NCBI GenBank assembly: GCA_030149165.1
Contig: JASBRY010000001.1
Location: forward strand, 224,053-288,052
Origin: Phycisphaerales bacterium
Lineage (GTDB): Bacteria; Planctomycetota; Phycisphaerae; Phycisphaerales; UBA1924
DNA: 64,000 nucleotides
Reading direction: 5' to 3'
Shown one piece after another: positions 25,639-34,314 of the stretch. The notes under the pieces were generated by a model, which worked only from the letters and a program-made list of their open reading frames with translations, did no database searches and was not told the origin of the DNA. Both the position numbers and the translations under genes were made by a program. Every line of letters begins with the position of its first letter. Within the stretch, counting starts at the first letter, position 1.

Positions 25639-28600
25639 TCAGCCGCAGGTGCCGCTGTAGATCTGCAGGAACAAGGACACATCGAGGAAGTTGAAACTCC
25701 CGTCACCATTGATATCGCCGCGCACATCGCCGTCACCATAGAAACTCAGGAATGCGGACACATCGAGGAAGTTGAGCAATCCGTCGCCGGTCAGATCCGC
25801 CGCGCAAGTCAACACCACAAAAGCGCGTCCCGACTCATAAATGACTTTGTAATCCAAACCCGCCGGCGCTGCTGGGAAGATGTTCGTCGCAAACTCGCCG
25901 TTCACCGTGCCGCCCGTGATGATCTCCCAAGTGTCCAGGAACATCGGGACATACCCATCGTCGATTTGCACCGTGAGCGTGCCGTCAAGATTGATGGTGT
26001 CACCCCCAGCGAGCACGAGTCGGTCGTATTCGCCAACGAGCAAACCACCAAGATCCGCGACCATCCCGCCGCTGGCGCCGATGGTCAGATCGTCGATCTG
26101 GAACTCACGAGTGGTCCCCGATGGATCGATCGTCCCATTCATCTGGATCGTGTTGCCGATCTGTCCATCACCCGTGACCGTCTGACCGCTGCCGACAGTT
26201 CCCGTGAATCCCATGGTCGCGACGAGCTGCGCATCGTTGCTGCTCCCGGCGTTGATCAGGTGAATCGTCCCGTTCCCGCTGATCGTTGTATCCGCATCAA
26301 ATCGAAGCACCGCATTGAACACATTCATGTTCGAGTTGAGCGTGATCGTTCCGTTGTTGACCATCGGACCAACGAGCGAGATGGTTGTGCCTCCGCCATA
26401 AATGTCGAAGGCACCCTCGTTGGTCACATCACTGATCGTCGCGGTTCCATTCACGGCCATGCCCACAGCTCCGGATCCGCTGCTATCAAAGGTCCCACCG
26501 GTCAGTGTTGCCCCGCCCGCAAATCCGAGAAATCCATTATCCGATCGGTACACACCACCACCCGATCCGTCGTGATTCTCAAACAAGCGGAGTTCGAACG
26601 CCGGATCATCGCCGTTGAAGGTGCCGTTGTTGACGATCACACCGCCGTTGTTGCCGCGGATCTGACCGCTGCCCGCGATGGTTTGACCCAAACCGATGAC
26701 CGCGCTGTACGCATCAGCAATGTTGATCCGCGCATCACCCAGCTCTGACACCGCTTGCATCCGGACCGTGCCGTTGCCGTTGAGCACCGCGCTCGCGTCA
26801 GCGAACTGCAGCGCCGCATTGAAGATATTCATGTTCGAGTTGATGAAAATCGTGCCGTTGTTGGTCATCGGACCCCCCAGCGCGAGCGTTCCACCTTCGC
26901 CGCGGATGCCCAGATCACCCGAGTTGATGCAGTTGGATACTGTCGCGATCCCGCCGCCCGTCACCTCGACAATACCAACTCCAGAGGAATCGAAGTTGCC
27001 GTTACTCAGCATCAATCCGTTACCGAGACCGAGCAATCCATTGTCGGAGCGGTACACACCAACACCGTTCCCATCATGAATACCGTCTAAGCGGAGTTCT
27101 TGAACAGCAGATTTGCCCATCGCCGCGAAGTTGCCGTTGATCGTGCCGAGGTTGACGATCACCCCATCGGTCGCGGCCTCAATCCGGCCAGCACCCTGTG
27201 CTGTCTGATTCGCGCCGATCGTCAGCACGCCGAAATCCTCCGCGCGGATCCGCGCGTCGTTGATGTCACCCAGTGAGATCATGTCAATGGTACCGGTTCC
27301 ATCAATCGTCGCATCCACAGCAGACACGAGCGTGGAGTTAAACACATTCATGTTTGAGTTGATAGTGATTGTTCCGTTGTTGGTGATCGAACCGCCGAGC
27401 CGGATCGCGCCGCTGTCACCAAACATGTCGAGATCGCCGTTGTTGGTAATCCCTGAAATGGTTGAGGTCCCGTTGTCAGTTTTGACAATCGCGCCACCAG
27501 CGGAGGTCTCGAAAGTTCCTCCTGTAAGGTCCAATCCATTACGGAGTGAGAGTGACCCGCCGTCAGCGCGGTACTGTCCTCCATCCCCGATGTGATTGCC
27601 GTCAATCGCCATCGCCACCGAGGGATCGGTTCCTGTGATCGTACCCTGGTTGATGATCGTCCCGTCACTGCGTCCCTCGACGAGCCCGCTTCCGGAGATG
27701 GTCTGGCTGCTCCCGATCGTCGCGTTGAAGGCGCCGCTGGTAAACACTTGCGCATCACCAAAGTCACCCAGACTGACCAACTGCACCTCACCGCTTCCAC
27801 CAAGAGTCGCTTCAGTATCAAATCGCAAGCTCGCGTTGAATACATTCCCATCAAAGTTGACCGCGATAATGCCGTCATTGGTCACATCGCCCGTGAGTGC
27901 TAGGAAGTCGCTGGATCCTTTGATGTTGATTGTCCCAGAGTTGGTGATATTCAAGATGGTCGCGGTCCCGTTGGTCACCTCGATGGTCCCGCCATTGACA
28001 GAGGTCAGTTGTCCGCCGCTCGTGACCGAGGTATTCCCGAGGAGCAATGTCCCGCCGTCTGCTCCTGCGACACCGCTCACACCTTGCATGAGTGTCCCCG
28101 CGATTTCCAATCCTGCGCCGATCGCATCATCCGCGAGGATGGTCCCATTGTTGACGAAGTTGCCTTGGATTCTTCCCGAGCCCTGGATCGTGTGATTGAC
28201 ATCTTGCGTCACAGTGAATGTGTTCGGAAGGATCGTCGCATCTCCCGGCTCATTGAGCGCGTTGAGCAGGATCGATCCATTCCCAGTGATCGTTCCATCC
28301 GCGACGAAGCTCAGGAACGAGTTGGAGGTTGTTCCTTGAGGATTCACAACCACAGTCCCATGATTGAGCATCCCTGAGTCCATCCCCAAGGTGCGGTTCG
28401 AGTTGATCTCTAGGATCGCATCAATGTTCGTGATCATCAAACTGTTGATCGTGTAGTTGGCGCTCATCTCTACGGTGTACGCGCCGGACATCCCGAGCAC
28501 CGCGTCTTCGGTATCCACATCTGGAACACCACCCACCCAGTTCACCATATCGCTCCACAAGCCGTCGACCGGCGCTGCCCAGTCATTCCCGAGCGCACTG

Positions 28601-28656
28601 AGATTGCTCCCAGCCAAAGCCACGATCGCGCACGCCGATACAGTCATCTTCCGCAT
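25639..28656 (-). CDS. Secreted right-handed beta-helix repeat protein with dockerin-like tail
   Basis: The 1,005-residue product has a signal peptide, an N-terminal segment 'DWAAPVDGLWSDMVNW' like autotransporter-type passenger starts, and about four copies of a 165-residue unit. Each unit has T/NNGTIxxNxNxxVFNxxL, a G-x-GT/E-x2-M/L-x3-LGDxxDA/AR block and a YRSDNG/FLG-like block. The short periodic Gly-Thr-Ile strands predict a beta-solenoid. The tail is the only one in the cluster that ends Thr-Cys-Gly instead of Gly-Cys-Pro. An AGGGG site is 7 bases before the ATG. It may be a large surface adhesin or polysaccharide-binding scaffold, which is inference. Confidence 0.85.
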   Translation of the reverse strand: MRKMTVSACAIVALAGSNLSALGNDWAAPVDGLWSDMVNWVGGVPDVDTEDAVLGMSGAYTVEMSANYTINSLMITNIDAILEINSNRTLGMDSGMLNHGTVVVNPQGTTSNSFLSFVADGTITGNGSILLNALNEPGDATILPNTFTVTQDVNHTIQGSGRIQGNFVNNGTILADDAIGAGLEIAGTLMQGVSGVAGADGGTLLLGNTSVTSGGQLTSVNGGTIEVTNGTATILNITNSGTINIKGSSDFLALTGDVTNDGIIAVNFDGNVFNASLRFDTEATLGGSGEVQLVSLGDFGDAQVFTSGAFNATIGSSQTISGSGLVEGRSDGTIINQGTITGTDPSVAMAIDGNHIGDGGQYRADGGSLSLRNGLDLTGGTFETSAGGAIVKTDNGTSTISGITNNGDLDMFGDSGAIRLGGSITNNGTITINSNMNVFNSTLVSAVDATIDGTGTIDMISLGDINDARIRAEDFGVLTIGANQTAQGAGRIEAATDGVIVNLGTINGNFAAMGKSAVQELRLDGIHDGNGVGVYRSDNGLLGLGNGLMLSNGNFDSSGVGIVEVTGGGIATVSNCINSGDLGIRGEGGTLALGGPMTNNGTIFINSNMNIFNAALQFADASAVLNGNGTVRMQAVSELGDARINIADAYSAVIGLGQTIAGSGQIRGNNGGVIVNNGTFNGDDPAFELRLFENHDGSGGGVYRSDNGFLGFAGGATLTGGTFDSSGSGAVGMAVNGTATISDVTNEGAFDIYGGGTTISLVGPMVNNGTITLNSNMNVFNAVLRFDADTTISGNGTIHLINAGSSNDAQLVATMGFTGTVGSGQTVTGDGQIGNTIQMNGTIDPSGTTREFQIDDLTIGASGGMVADLGGLLVGEYDRLVLAGGDTINLDGTLTVQIDDGYVPMFLDTWEIITGGTVNGEFATNIFPAAPAGLDYKVIYESGRAFVVLTCAADLTGDGLLNFLDVSAFLSFYGDGDVRGDINGDGSFNFLDVSLFLQIYSGTCG
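26200..27900 (-). repeat. About 510-base direct repeats encoding beta-helix units
   Basis: The DNA of the beta-helix gene repeats at about 500-516 bases. Anchor sequence around CATGTTCGAGTTGA occurs near 26326 and 26841, a variant near 27348, and a more diverged one near 27845. The copies differ at many positions, indicating old duplications. Such repeats can shrink or expand by recombination. Confidence 0.7.
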
Positions 28657-28811
28657 TTTGATTCCCCTAATAACTCAGTCTCTCTCACAGAACAACGACT
28701 CGTCGCTGGTGCCACGAGCCGCTTACAGAGTAGCACAATCACACATGAACTCAAAGAACGAATCCCCAAAATTCCCCCCCCTCAGCACCTATTTCATGCC
28801 GAATTTACATA

Positions 28812-28841
28812 GAAAAACCGGCCACCAAGACGGTGACCGGC
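28812..28841 (-). terminator. Intrinsic terminator of the sugar dehydrogenase gene
   Basis: CCGGCCACC and GGTGACCGG form a 9-bp stem with one wobble around a 5-base loop. On the minus strand the stem is followed by TTTTTC. It lies 57 bases after the stop of the PQQ-type dehydrogenase gene. Confidence 0.85.
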
Positions 28842-28897
28842 TCATTCATTGATCTTCATTAAAAGTGACGAAAGTCACCCGAACTCAACTCATCCGA

Positions 28898-30250
28898 TTA
28901 TGGACAGCCTTTCGCGAACGCGGAAAGAAATGCTGAGACATCGAGGAAGTTGAACGAACCTTCTCCAGTAAAATCCGCGACTGGATCCTGATTCCCGAAA
29001 GCCGCGAGGAACGCGGAAACATCGAGAAAGTTCAGATCACCCTCGCCCGTGAGATCTGGAAGACATGCTTCCTCACACGCATCAGGGATCCCGTCGTCGT
29101 TCTTGTCTGGAGCAGTTGGGTTGACGATTTTGAACACCGCGGATCCACGAGTGAAGTAGATCTCGCCTTCCTCGTCCTCTCCGAACGAGGTCACACCAAA
29201 CCCACCAGCGAACTCTGTTGTTCTGCTGTAGCCGTTGTCCGGATCGAGCGACCAGATATCACCTGTGCAGTAATCCGCGAAGATGTACTTGCCTTGGTAG
29301 TCAGTTCCGAGCTCACAACCGCGGTACACATACCCACCAGTGATTGAACATCCCTGGCTGTGGTTGTACACATACTGCGGATCAGTCCAACCGGTCACGC
29401 CACAGGAACCAGTGCTGTACTGCACCAAGCCCTCTCGGCAGCGCCAGCCGTAGAACAAACCACCGACATTGCCGACATTGTGGTTCACTTCTTCCCACGC
29501 GTTCTGACCAACATCCGCGATCCACATGTCGCCGTTGTCACGATCGAACGAGCAGCGCCACGCGTTGCGCAAGCCGTAGTGGTAGATCTCGCCGCGTGTG
29601 TTGTTGTCGCCGTCGTTTGCCCAAGCGTTATCCGCTGGTATGCCGTACTCAAGACCATCGTCCTGCGTGTCGACATCGATACGGAGCATCTTGCCGAGCA
29701 AGACATTCAGATTCGATGCACGATTCCCCGGATCACCACCTGAGCCGCCGTCGCCGGTCGAGATGTACAGGTACCCATCAGGACCAAAGCCGATCCAACC
29801 ACCATTGTGATTGGAGAACGGCTGATTGATCTGCATCAGGATGCGCTCCGAAGTTGGATCCGCGACCGTTCCAGTCACCGCGGTGAACTCTGAGATGAAG
29901 GTATCACCCGATCCGACATCACCGGTGTAGTTGACATAGAACTTGCCTTCGCCGTCAGCGCCCGCGACCGCGTAGTCAGGGTGAAACGCAAGGCCGAGCA
30001 GCCCGCGCTCGCCGCCAGACAAGACCGGACCGGCGATGTTCAAGAACGGCGTTGGAAGCAGATTGCCATTCGCATCGATGATACGGATTCGTCCAGGTTG
30101 CTCAAGCACAAACAGTTGACCCGAGCCATCGCCCGCGTGCGTCACAAACACAGGACCCGAAAGCCCAGTCGCGACTGTTTCACTCGTCAGCTGCGCCTGA
30201 GCGCCACACGCTCCAGCGGCAAGAATACACGCACACAACAGATTCTTCAT
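28898..30250 (-). CDS. Secreted PQQ-dependent sugar dehydrogenase-like protein with dockerin-like tail
   Basis: The 450-residue product belongs to the glucose/sorbosone dehydrogenase beta-propeller family, which oxidises aldose sugars using pyrroloquinoline quinone. A signal peptide ends at ACGAQA. Diagnostic blocks are RIRIID, GERGLLGLAFHPDY, NHNGGWIGFGPDGYLYIS-TGDGG, LRNAWRCSFDR and GYVYRG. The tail ends AKGCP. A GGGAGA site is 7 bases upstream of the ATG. PQQ synthesis genes are not in the window, and the cofactor may be absent in some family members. Next to two cytochrome genes, it could feed electrons to a surface chain; this is inference. Confidence 0.9.
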   Translation of the reverse strand: MKNLLCACILAAGACGAQAQLTSETVATGLSGPVFVTHAGDGSGQLFVLEQPGRIRIIDANGNLLPTPFLNIAGPVLSGGERGLLGLAFHPDYAVAGADGEGKFYVNYTGDVGSGDTFISEFTAVTGTVADPTSERILMQINQPFSNHNGGWIGFGPDGYLYISTGDGGSGGDPGNRASNLNVLLGKMLRIDVDTQDDGLEYGIPADNAWANDGDNNTRGEIYHYGLRNAWRCSFDRDNGDMWIADVGQNAWEEVNHNVGNVGGLFYGWRCREGLVQYSTGSCGVTGWTDPQYVYNHSQGCSITGGYVYRGCELGTDYQGKYIFADYCTGDIWSLDPDNGYSRTTEFAGGFGVTSFGEDEEGEIYFTRGSAVFKIVNPTAPDKNDDGIPDACEEACLPDLTGEGDLNFLDVSAFLAAFGNQDPVADFTGEGSFNFLDVSAFLSAFAKGCP

Positions 30251-30423
30251 TCGATGATCTCCCTACAGATCCGATGTTTGATTGATTCCAGTCGTCGAAA
30301 CGAACGACATTTCCCGGCAACTACAGCCTACACATGGACGAATGCCCACTCAACACAATTCGGTCCAAAAGCCCCACGGTTCCAATGAATTCGGGGTTTA
30401 GAGCGGATTCATACCCGATCAGA

Positions 30424-32352
30424 TCAAGGACATCCCTGACTGAACGCGCTCAAGAACGCCGAAACATCCAGGAAGTTGAACGATCCATCATCGTTGATGT
30501 CCGCGGCACTGCTTTGGGCCGAGAACGCACTCAGGAACGCAGAGACATCCAGGAAGTTCGATAACCCGTCCGCGTTGAAGTCTGCAACACACGCGACCAA
30601 GCAAGGCAGCGATTCGCTGCAGAACAAATCCAATCGAGCCGGCTCTGTGCGTGACAATCCGCCAGCAGCGCCAGCATCAGAGATCATCCACTGCATCCAC
30701 ATCTGTGAACCATCCAGTGCCGGATTGTTTGGGATCGGATACGCCATCGTTCCGTAACCCAATCCTTCACCAGCACCATTGAGTGTGATTGGTCCCAGCA
30801 ACTGATCGCTCGCGACAACCCCATCAACAGGAGGATCGCTCGAAACCGCGACCCACGCCTGTGCACCGCCGAGTGCCGCGTCCACACCGATCTTGAAATC
30901 ATCATTCCCGAGATTCGGAGGAACAACCGCGATCATCTTGGGAACCACGCCGCCAGTTCCCGCGCTTCCTGAACCAACCAACGCGGGATTCGCCTCTCCG
31001 CGCTCCGAGTACAGCTGCGGACGATCGAATGGGAAGGTCTCGTTCGCTACGCGCGGATCGGTGAGTCCGTTCTGGATGAAGTCCTTCACCGCTCCGTTGT
31101 TCGCGCCGAAGTCGATCGAACCGAAGTTATCAAGATTCTCAAAGAACGGCCCGAACCCGTTGCGACGCGCGTAGAAATCCAAGATCTCATCGACATTCGC
31201 GAGCCCGCCGTTGTGCATCATCCGATTGCGCAATCCCGCGTTGCGGATCGATGGGGTGCGGAATCGACCACGATCAGAAGGGTTGCCAGTAACTTCCATC
31301 CGCCCCGTATCCTCATGCGGCGGACGGATCCCATCGACAAAGAAATCCGAGTTTGCAAAGGTCGGACTCGGATGACAGAATGTACAAGCCGAGTTCTGAA
31401 CCAGAGTGAACCCCTGAATCTGCTGTGGGGTCATCGCATTCTCATCACCCAAGTTCCACAAATCCCAAGGCGTCTGATCAGGAACAAGCGTGCGCTGATA
31501 GGTCGCCATCGCATACGCAATCCGCACCGCGTTGATCGTCGGATCTCCAAACGCTTCCTCGAACAACTGCGGATATGTCGGATCCGCTTCAAGCGCCGCG
31601 TTCATATCCGCAGGGAGATCACTCGCCAGCGCCATCGGACGCACATTGGTCAGCTTCTCACGCACCTGATCCCAGGTCCGTCCGGCATGTGACATCTCAT
31701 CTGTGCTCAAGATCGGGACCAGTGCTTGAATCTCAAGACCACCAACGCCGGACTGGAACACCACCTCACCGCTCTCCGGATCGACAAACTCGAACTCGGC
31801 GCGTCCATCCCAGAACAGGTTCGCTTGGTACATCGCCATCAGGTTCGTCTGCGCTACGCGCCGCGTCACCTGCGGCTCAAGTCCAAACAACTCGCTGCGT
31901 AGATACTGATCCATCTCATCCGCCGCGATCACGCCCGGAGACCCGAGCACATCATCATCCGTGTTGAACACGCCGTCGAATCCAGGATGGCGCCCGATCC
32001 GAGGATCCGCGCCGCCGCTCGATGGGATATGACATGTGCCGCACGATGTGGTGTTATCCGAAGAAAGCTGCTCTTCCCAGAACAATATCTTCCCAAGCAC
32101 ACGCTTCGCTTCTGTAGGTGGATTCTGGAACGGCGCACTGGGAGTCCACAGCGGCGGATCCATCATCGGACGAGCAGGCTCAAGGCCTTCGAGCCCGATC
32201 ACGCGCTGATCCGCGTCTTGATCAACAACTTGATGATCAACAACTGTCGGGATCGATCGCGCGCCGGACGAACCCTGCGCCAAGGCGTTTGTGCTCGTAA
32301 GCGCGACCAACCCAGTCAGTAGTGCAGTCAGATTCGGAACCGAAGCGTTCAT
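30424..32352 (-). CDS. Secreted diheme cytochrome c peroxidase/MauG-family protein with dockerin-like tail
   Basis: The 642-residue product has a signal peptide (ALAQ near residue 26) and two heme motifs, CGTCH near residue 112 and CTFCH near residue 330, each in a CCP-like domain. The first is preceded by LGKILFWEEQLS-SDNTTSC, the usual layout of the diheme peroxidase/MauG group, and RFRTPSIRNAG is a conserved CCP block. A beta-sandwich region follows, then the tail ending SQGCP. An AGGAG site is 9 bases before the ATG. Activity may be peroxide reduction or cofactor maturation; the sequence does not decide. Confidence 0.9.
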   Translation of the reverse strand: MNASVPNLTALLTGLVALTSTNALAQGSSGARSIPTVVDHQVVDQDADQRVIGLEGLEPARPMMDPPLWTPSAPFQNPPTEAKRVLGKILFWEEQLSSDNTTSCGTCHIPSSGGADPRIGRHPGFDGVFNTDDDVLGSPGVIAADEMDQYLRSELFGLEPQVTRRVAQTNLMAMYQANLFWDGRAEFEFVDPESGEVVFQSGVGGLEIQALVPILSTDEMSHAGRTWDQVREKLTNVRPMALASDLPADMNAALEADPTYPQLFEEAFGDPTINAVRIAYAMATYQRTLVPDQTPWDLWNLGDENAMTPQQIQGFTLVQNSACTFCHPSPTFANSDFFVDGIRPPHEDTGRMEVTGNPSDRGRFRTPSIRNAGLRNRMMHNGGLANVDEILDFYARRNGFGPFFENLDNFGSIDFGANNGAVKDFIQNGLTDPRVANETFPFDRPQLYSERGEANPALVGSGSAGTGGVVPKMIAVVPPNLGNDDFKIGVDAALGGAQAWVAVSSDPPVDGVVASDQLLGPITLNGAGEGLGYGTMAYPIPNNPALDGSQMWMQWMISDAGAAGGLSRTEPARLDLFCSESLPCLVACVADFNADGLSNFLDVSAFLSAFSAQSSAADINDDGSFNFLDVSAFLSAFSQGCP

Positions 32353-32416
32353 GATCGAGATCTCCTAAAATCTTTCCTGAACTCTAGACGAGATCCGCTT
32401 CCTGTGGGACAAGCAC

Positions 32417-32438
32417 CGATGATCGACGCTGATCATCG
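32417..32438 (-). terminator. Palindromic hairpin just after the stop of the Cys-repeat protein gene
   Basis: CGATGATC and GATCATCG form a perfect 8-bp stem around 6 bases, two bases after the stop codon of the minus-strand gene. There is no T-run, so termination may need Rho or the hairpin may only protect the 3' end. Confidence 0.4.
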
Positions 32439-32439
32439 T

Positions 32440-33432
32440 TTATGGACATCCCTTGGCATACGCCGCGAGGAATGCAGACACATCAAGGAAGTTAAAGTTC
32501 CCATCAGGCTCAAAGTCCGCGACCGGATCGCTCGCTGAGAACGCTCCCAGGAAGTCGGAGACATCGAGGAAGTTGAGCATGCCATCCATCGTCAGGTCTG
32601 CTGGGCACGCTTCCACACACTCAGTCGAACCAGGACCGAACCACTCCCCACCCACGATTTCGCATGTGAACGCGTCGAACTGTGTGCATGCGCCGGTCGC
32701 TGGGATGAAGCACGCCCCCAAGCACTGGATCGTGTCACACGCTGTACCGGGACCGCTCCAGACACCGCCAAGCATGACCGCTTCCGCTTCAGTCAAGCCG
32801 TCCATACACGAGCCGTCTTGCAGACACGCCGCACCAACCTGTTCACCACTGCACTCAACGATCGCGCGGATGATCCAGTCACCTCCGACACCGAGCGATT
32901 CGGACGATCGCCATTGACCGCCGGACACACGCACCGCGTTCTTGTTTGGAGTAATCCCTGAATCGTCGAACAGGATGCTCGGACCAGTGATCTCAGAGTT
33001 ATTAAAGAACTTCAGTGACAGCACGAACTCCTCGTTCGCGCTCACTGGGATATTGATCGGGATCGTTTGGTTTTCATCCTCAAAGCGGAACTCATTGAGT
33101 CCGCCATCCTGCAGCGCCGGCGCGAGCAGCTCTTCTTTCACTGGACCGGGATTCGGGAAGTTCCCGCCCTCGTACACAATGATCGAATCCTCAAGCGAAA
33201 CTGGTGCACCGCCCAGGAGTGATCTCCAAAATATTTGGAAGCCAACAATCGCACCATCACAAGGCGAGGTCAGCCAAACCGCGGCTTCCTCTCCAGCAAC
33301 AAAGCACGGACAGATTGTCGCGTTGTCTCCCGCCATCAGACTGTCGTTCTGAAGAACAATTTCATCACCAGCCAAGCCGCTCGTCGCAGCAAGACCGATC
33401 AACGCACACACAGAGGATTTCAAAAAACGCAT
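32440..33432 (-). CDS. Secreted Cys-repeat dockerin-tailed protein of unknown function
   Basis: The 330-residue product has a signal peptide, a beta-rich domain of about 180 residues, and two Cys-rich units of about 38 residues. The first has CLQDGSC...GGVWSGPGTAC..., the second a similar GGEWFGPGSTEC pattern. Such units recur in planctomycete secreted proteins. The tail ends AKGCP. The upstream TTG at 33435 could start the frame, but the ATG at 33432 has GGAG 6 bases before it. It is divergent from the winged-helix regulator gene, with a 256-base gap between the two starts. Confidence 0.8.
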   Translation of the reverse strand: MRFLKSSVCALIGLAATSGLAGDEIVLQNDSLMAGDNATICPCFVAGEEAAVWLTSPCDGAIVGFQIFWRSLLGGAPVSLEDSIIVYEGGNFPNPGPVKEELLAPALQDGGLNEFRFEDENQTIPINIPVSANEEFVLSLKFFNNSEITGPSILFDDSGITPNKNAVRVSGGQWRSSESLGVGGDWIIRAIVECSGEQVGAACLQDGSCMDGLTEAEAVMLGGVWSGPGTACDTIQCLGACFIPATGACTQFDAFTCEIVGGEWFGPGSTECVEACPADLTMDGMLNFLDVSDFLGAFSASDPVADFEPDGNFNFLDVSAFLAAYAKGCP

Positions 33433-33688
33433 CAAGAACTCCCTCGGCCCTCAAAGACCAAAAAAACAACAAACGCGCCACAAGGGCACGAATCCCCATC
33501 TCAGTGTACCAGAATCACCTCCAAACGCGAGACAATTCTGCTTGATTCAAAGCACCAAACAGTCCCATATCGGACCTTCTGAGCCGGAGATCAACGCACA
33601 CCGCACCACCTATACGCACCAGCAACCCTCTCGGATGTCATACACTCTGTACAAATCGAATCCGTAAACCAAGCCAGAACCAATCGAC

Positions 33689-34285
33689 ATGAGTGATACC
33701 AAGCCTGAGTCACCCGAAACAATCCCCTTCTATGTCGTCGAGGACATCGAAACGATGCGGACACTCTCCAACCCTGTCCGCTGGGAGATCCTCGACACCA
33801 TTGGCGCGATCGGAGAGTGCTCCGCCGCCGATATCTCGAAGTACACCGCTCGGGCGCGAACCTCGCTGTACCCCCACATCCAGCAGCTCGTCGAGGTCGG
33901 ACTCATCTACGAGACCGGCACGCGACTCATGGGAAAGCGCTACGAACAGCTCTACAGACCCAAAGCACGACTCATCGGGACACGCATCGACCAGGATGAT
34001 CCCGAGAACCTCGACTACCACACTACTTTCGCCAACGCGCTGGCGCGCATGCTCGCACGCCGTCACGAACGCGCCGCGCGCGAGCCAGGCGTCAATCCGC
34101 GTACCAAACAACGAAACCACCACTGCGGCGGACACAGCGTCTGGGTCGACAAAGATCAGCTCGCCAAACTCAATGAGATGATCGACGGCATCTGGGAGTT
34201 CTGCGAGAACTCAAGCCCAGGTCCCGACAAGCAGCTCATGCACATCGGACTCTTCCTGTCCAGACACATACCCAAAGACAAATAA
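33689..34285 (+). CDS. Winged helix-turn-helix transcriptional regulator
   Basis: The 198-residue cytosolic protein has an ArsR/MarR-like winged helix at about residues 20-85: LSNPVRWEILDTIG, then ECSAADISKYTARARTSL as the recognition region, and LVEVGLIYETGTR as the wing. The C-terminal half has a His/Cys patch (NHHCGGHS) that might bind a ligand or metal. It is the only non-secreted protein inside the dockerin cluster and faces the divergent Cys-repeat gene across 256 bases, so it may regulate part of the cluster. The target operator could not be read with confidence. Confidence 0.82.
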   Translation: MSDTKPESPETIPFYVVEDIETMRTLSNPVRWEILDTIGAIGECSAADISKYTARARTSLYPHIQQLVEVGLIYETGTRLMGKRYEQLYRPKARLIGTRIDQDDPENLDYHTTFANALARMLARRHERAAREPGVNPRTKQRNHHCGGHSVWVDKDQLAKLNEMIDGIWEFCENSSPGPDKQLMHIGLFLSRHIPKDK

Positions 34286-34314
34286 AGCTCGTCAGATGTG
34301 TTTGGGCAAATGTC

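Noticed and set aside
25540..26748. 402-codon plus-strand ORF opposite the beta-helix gene
   Set aside because: It is an antisense shadow created by the repeated GC-rich codons of the beta-helix gene.
30371..30400. Possible terminator after the diheme peroxidase-like gene
   Set aside because: Only a 4-bp stem with a long loop and a short T-run could be drawn.
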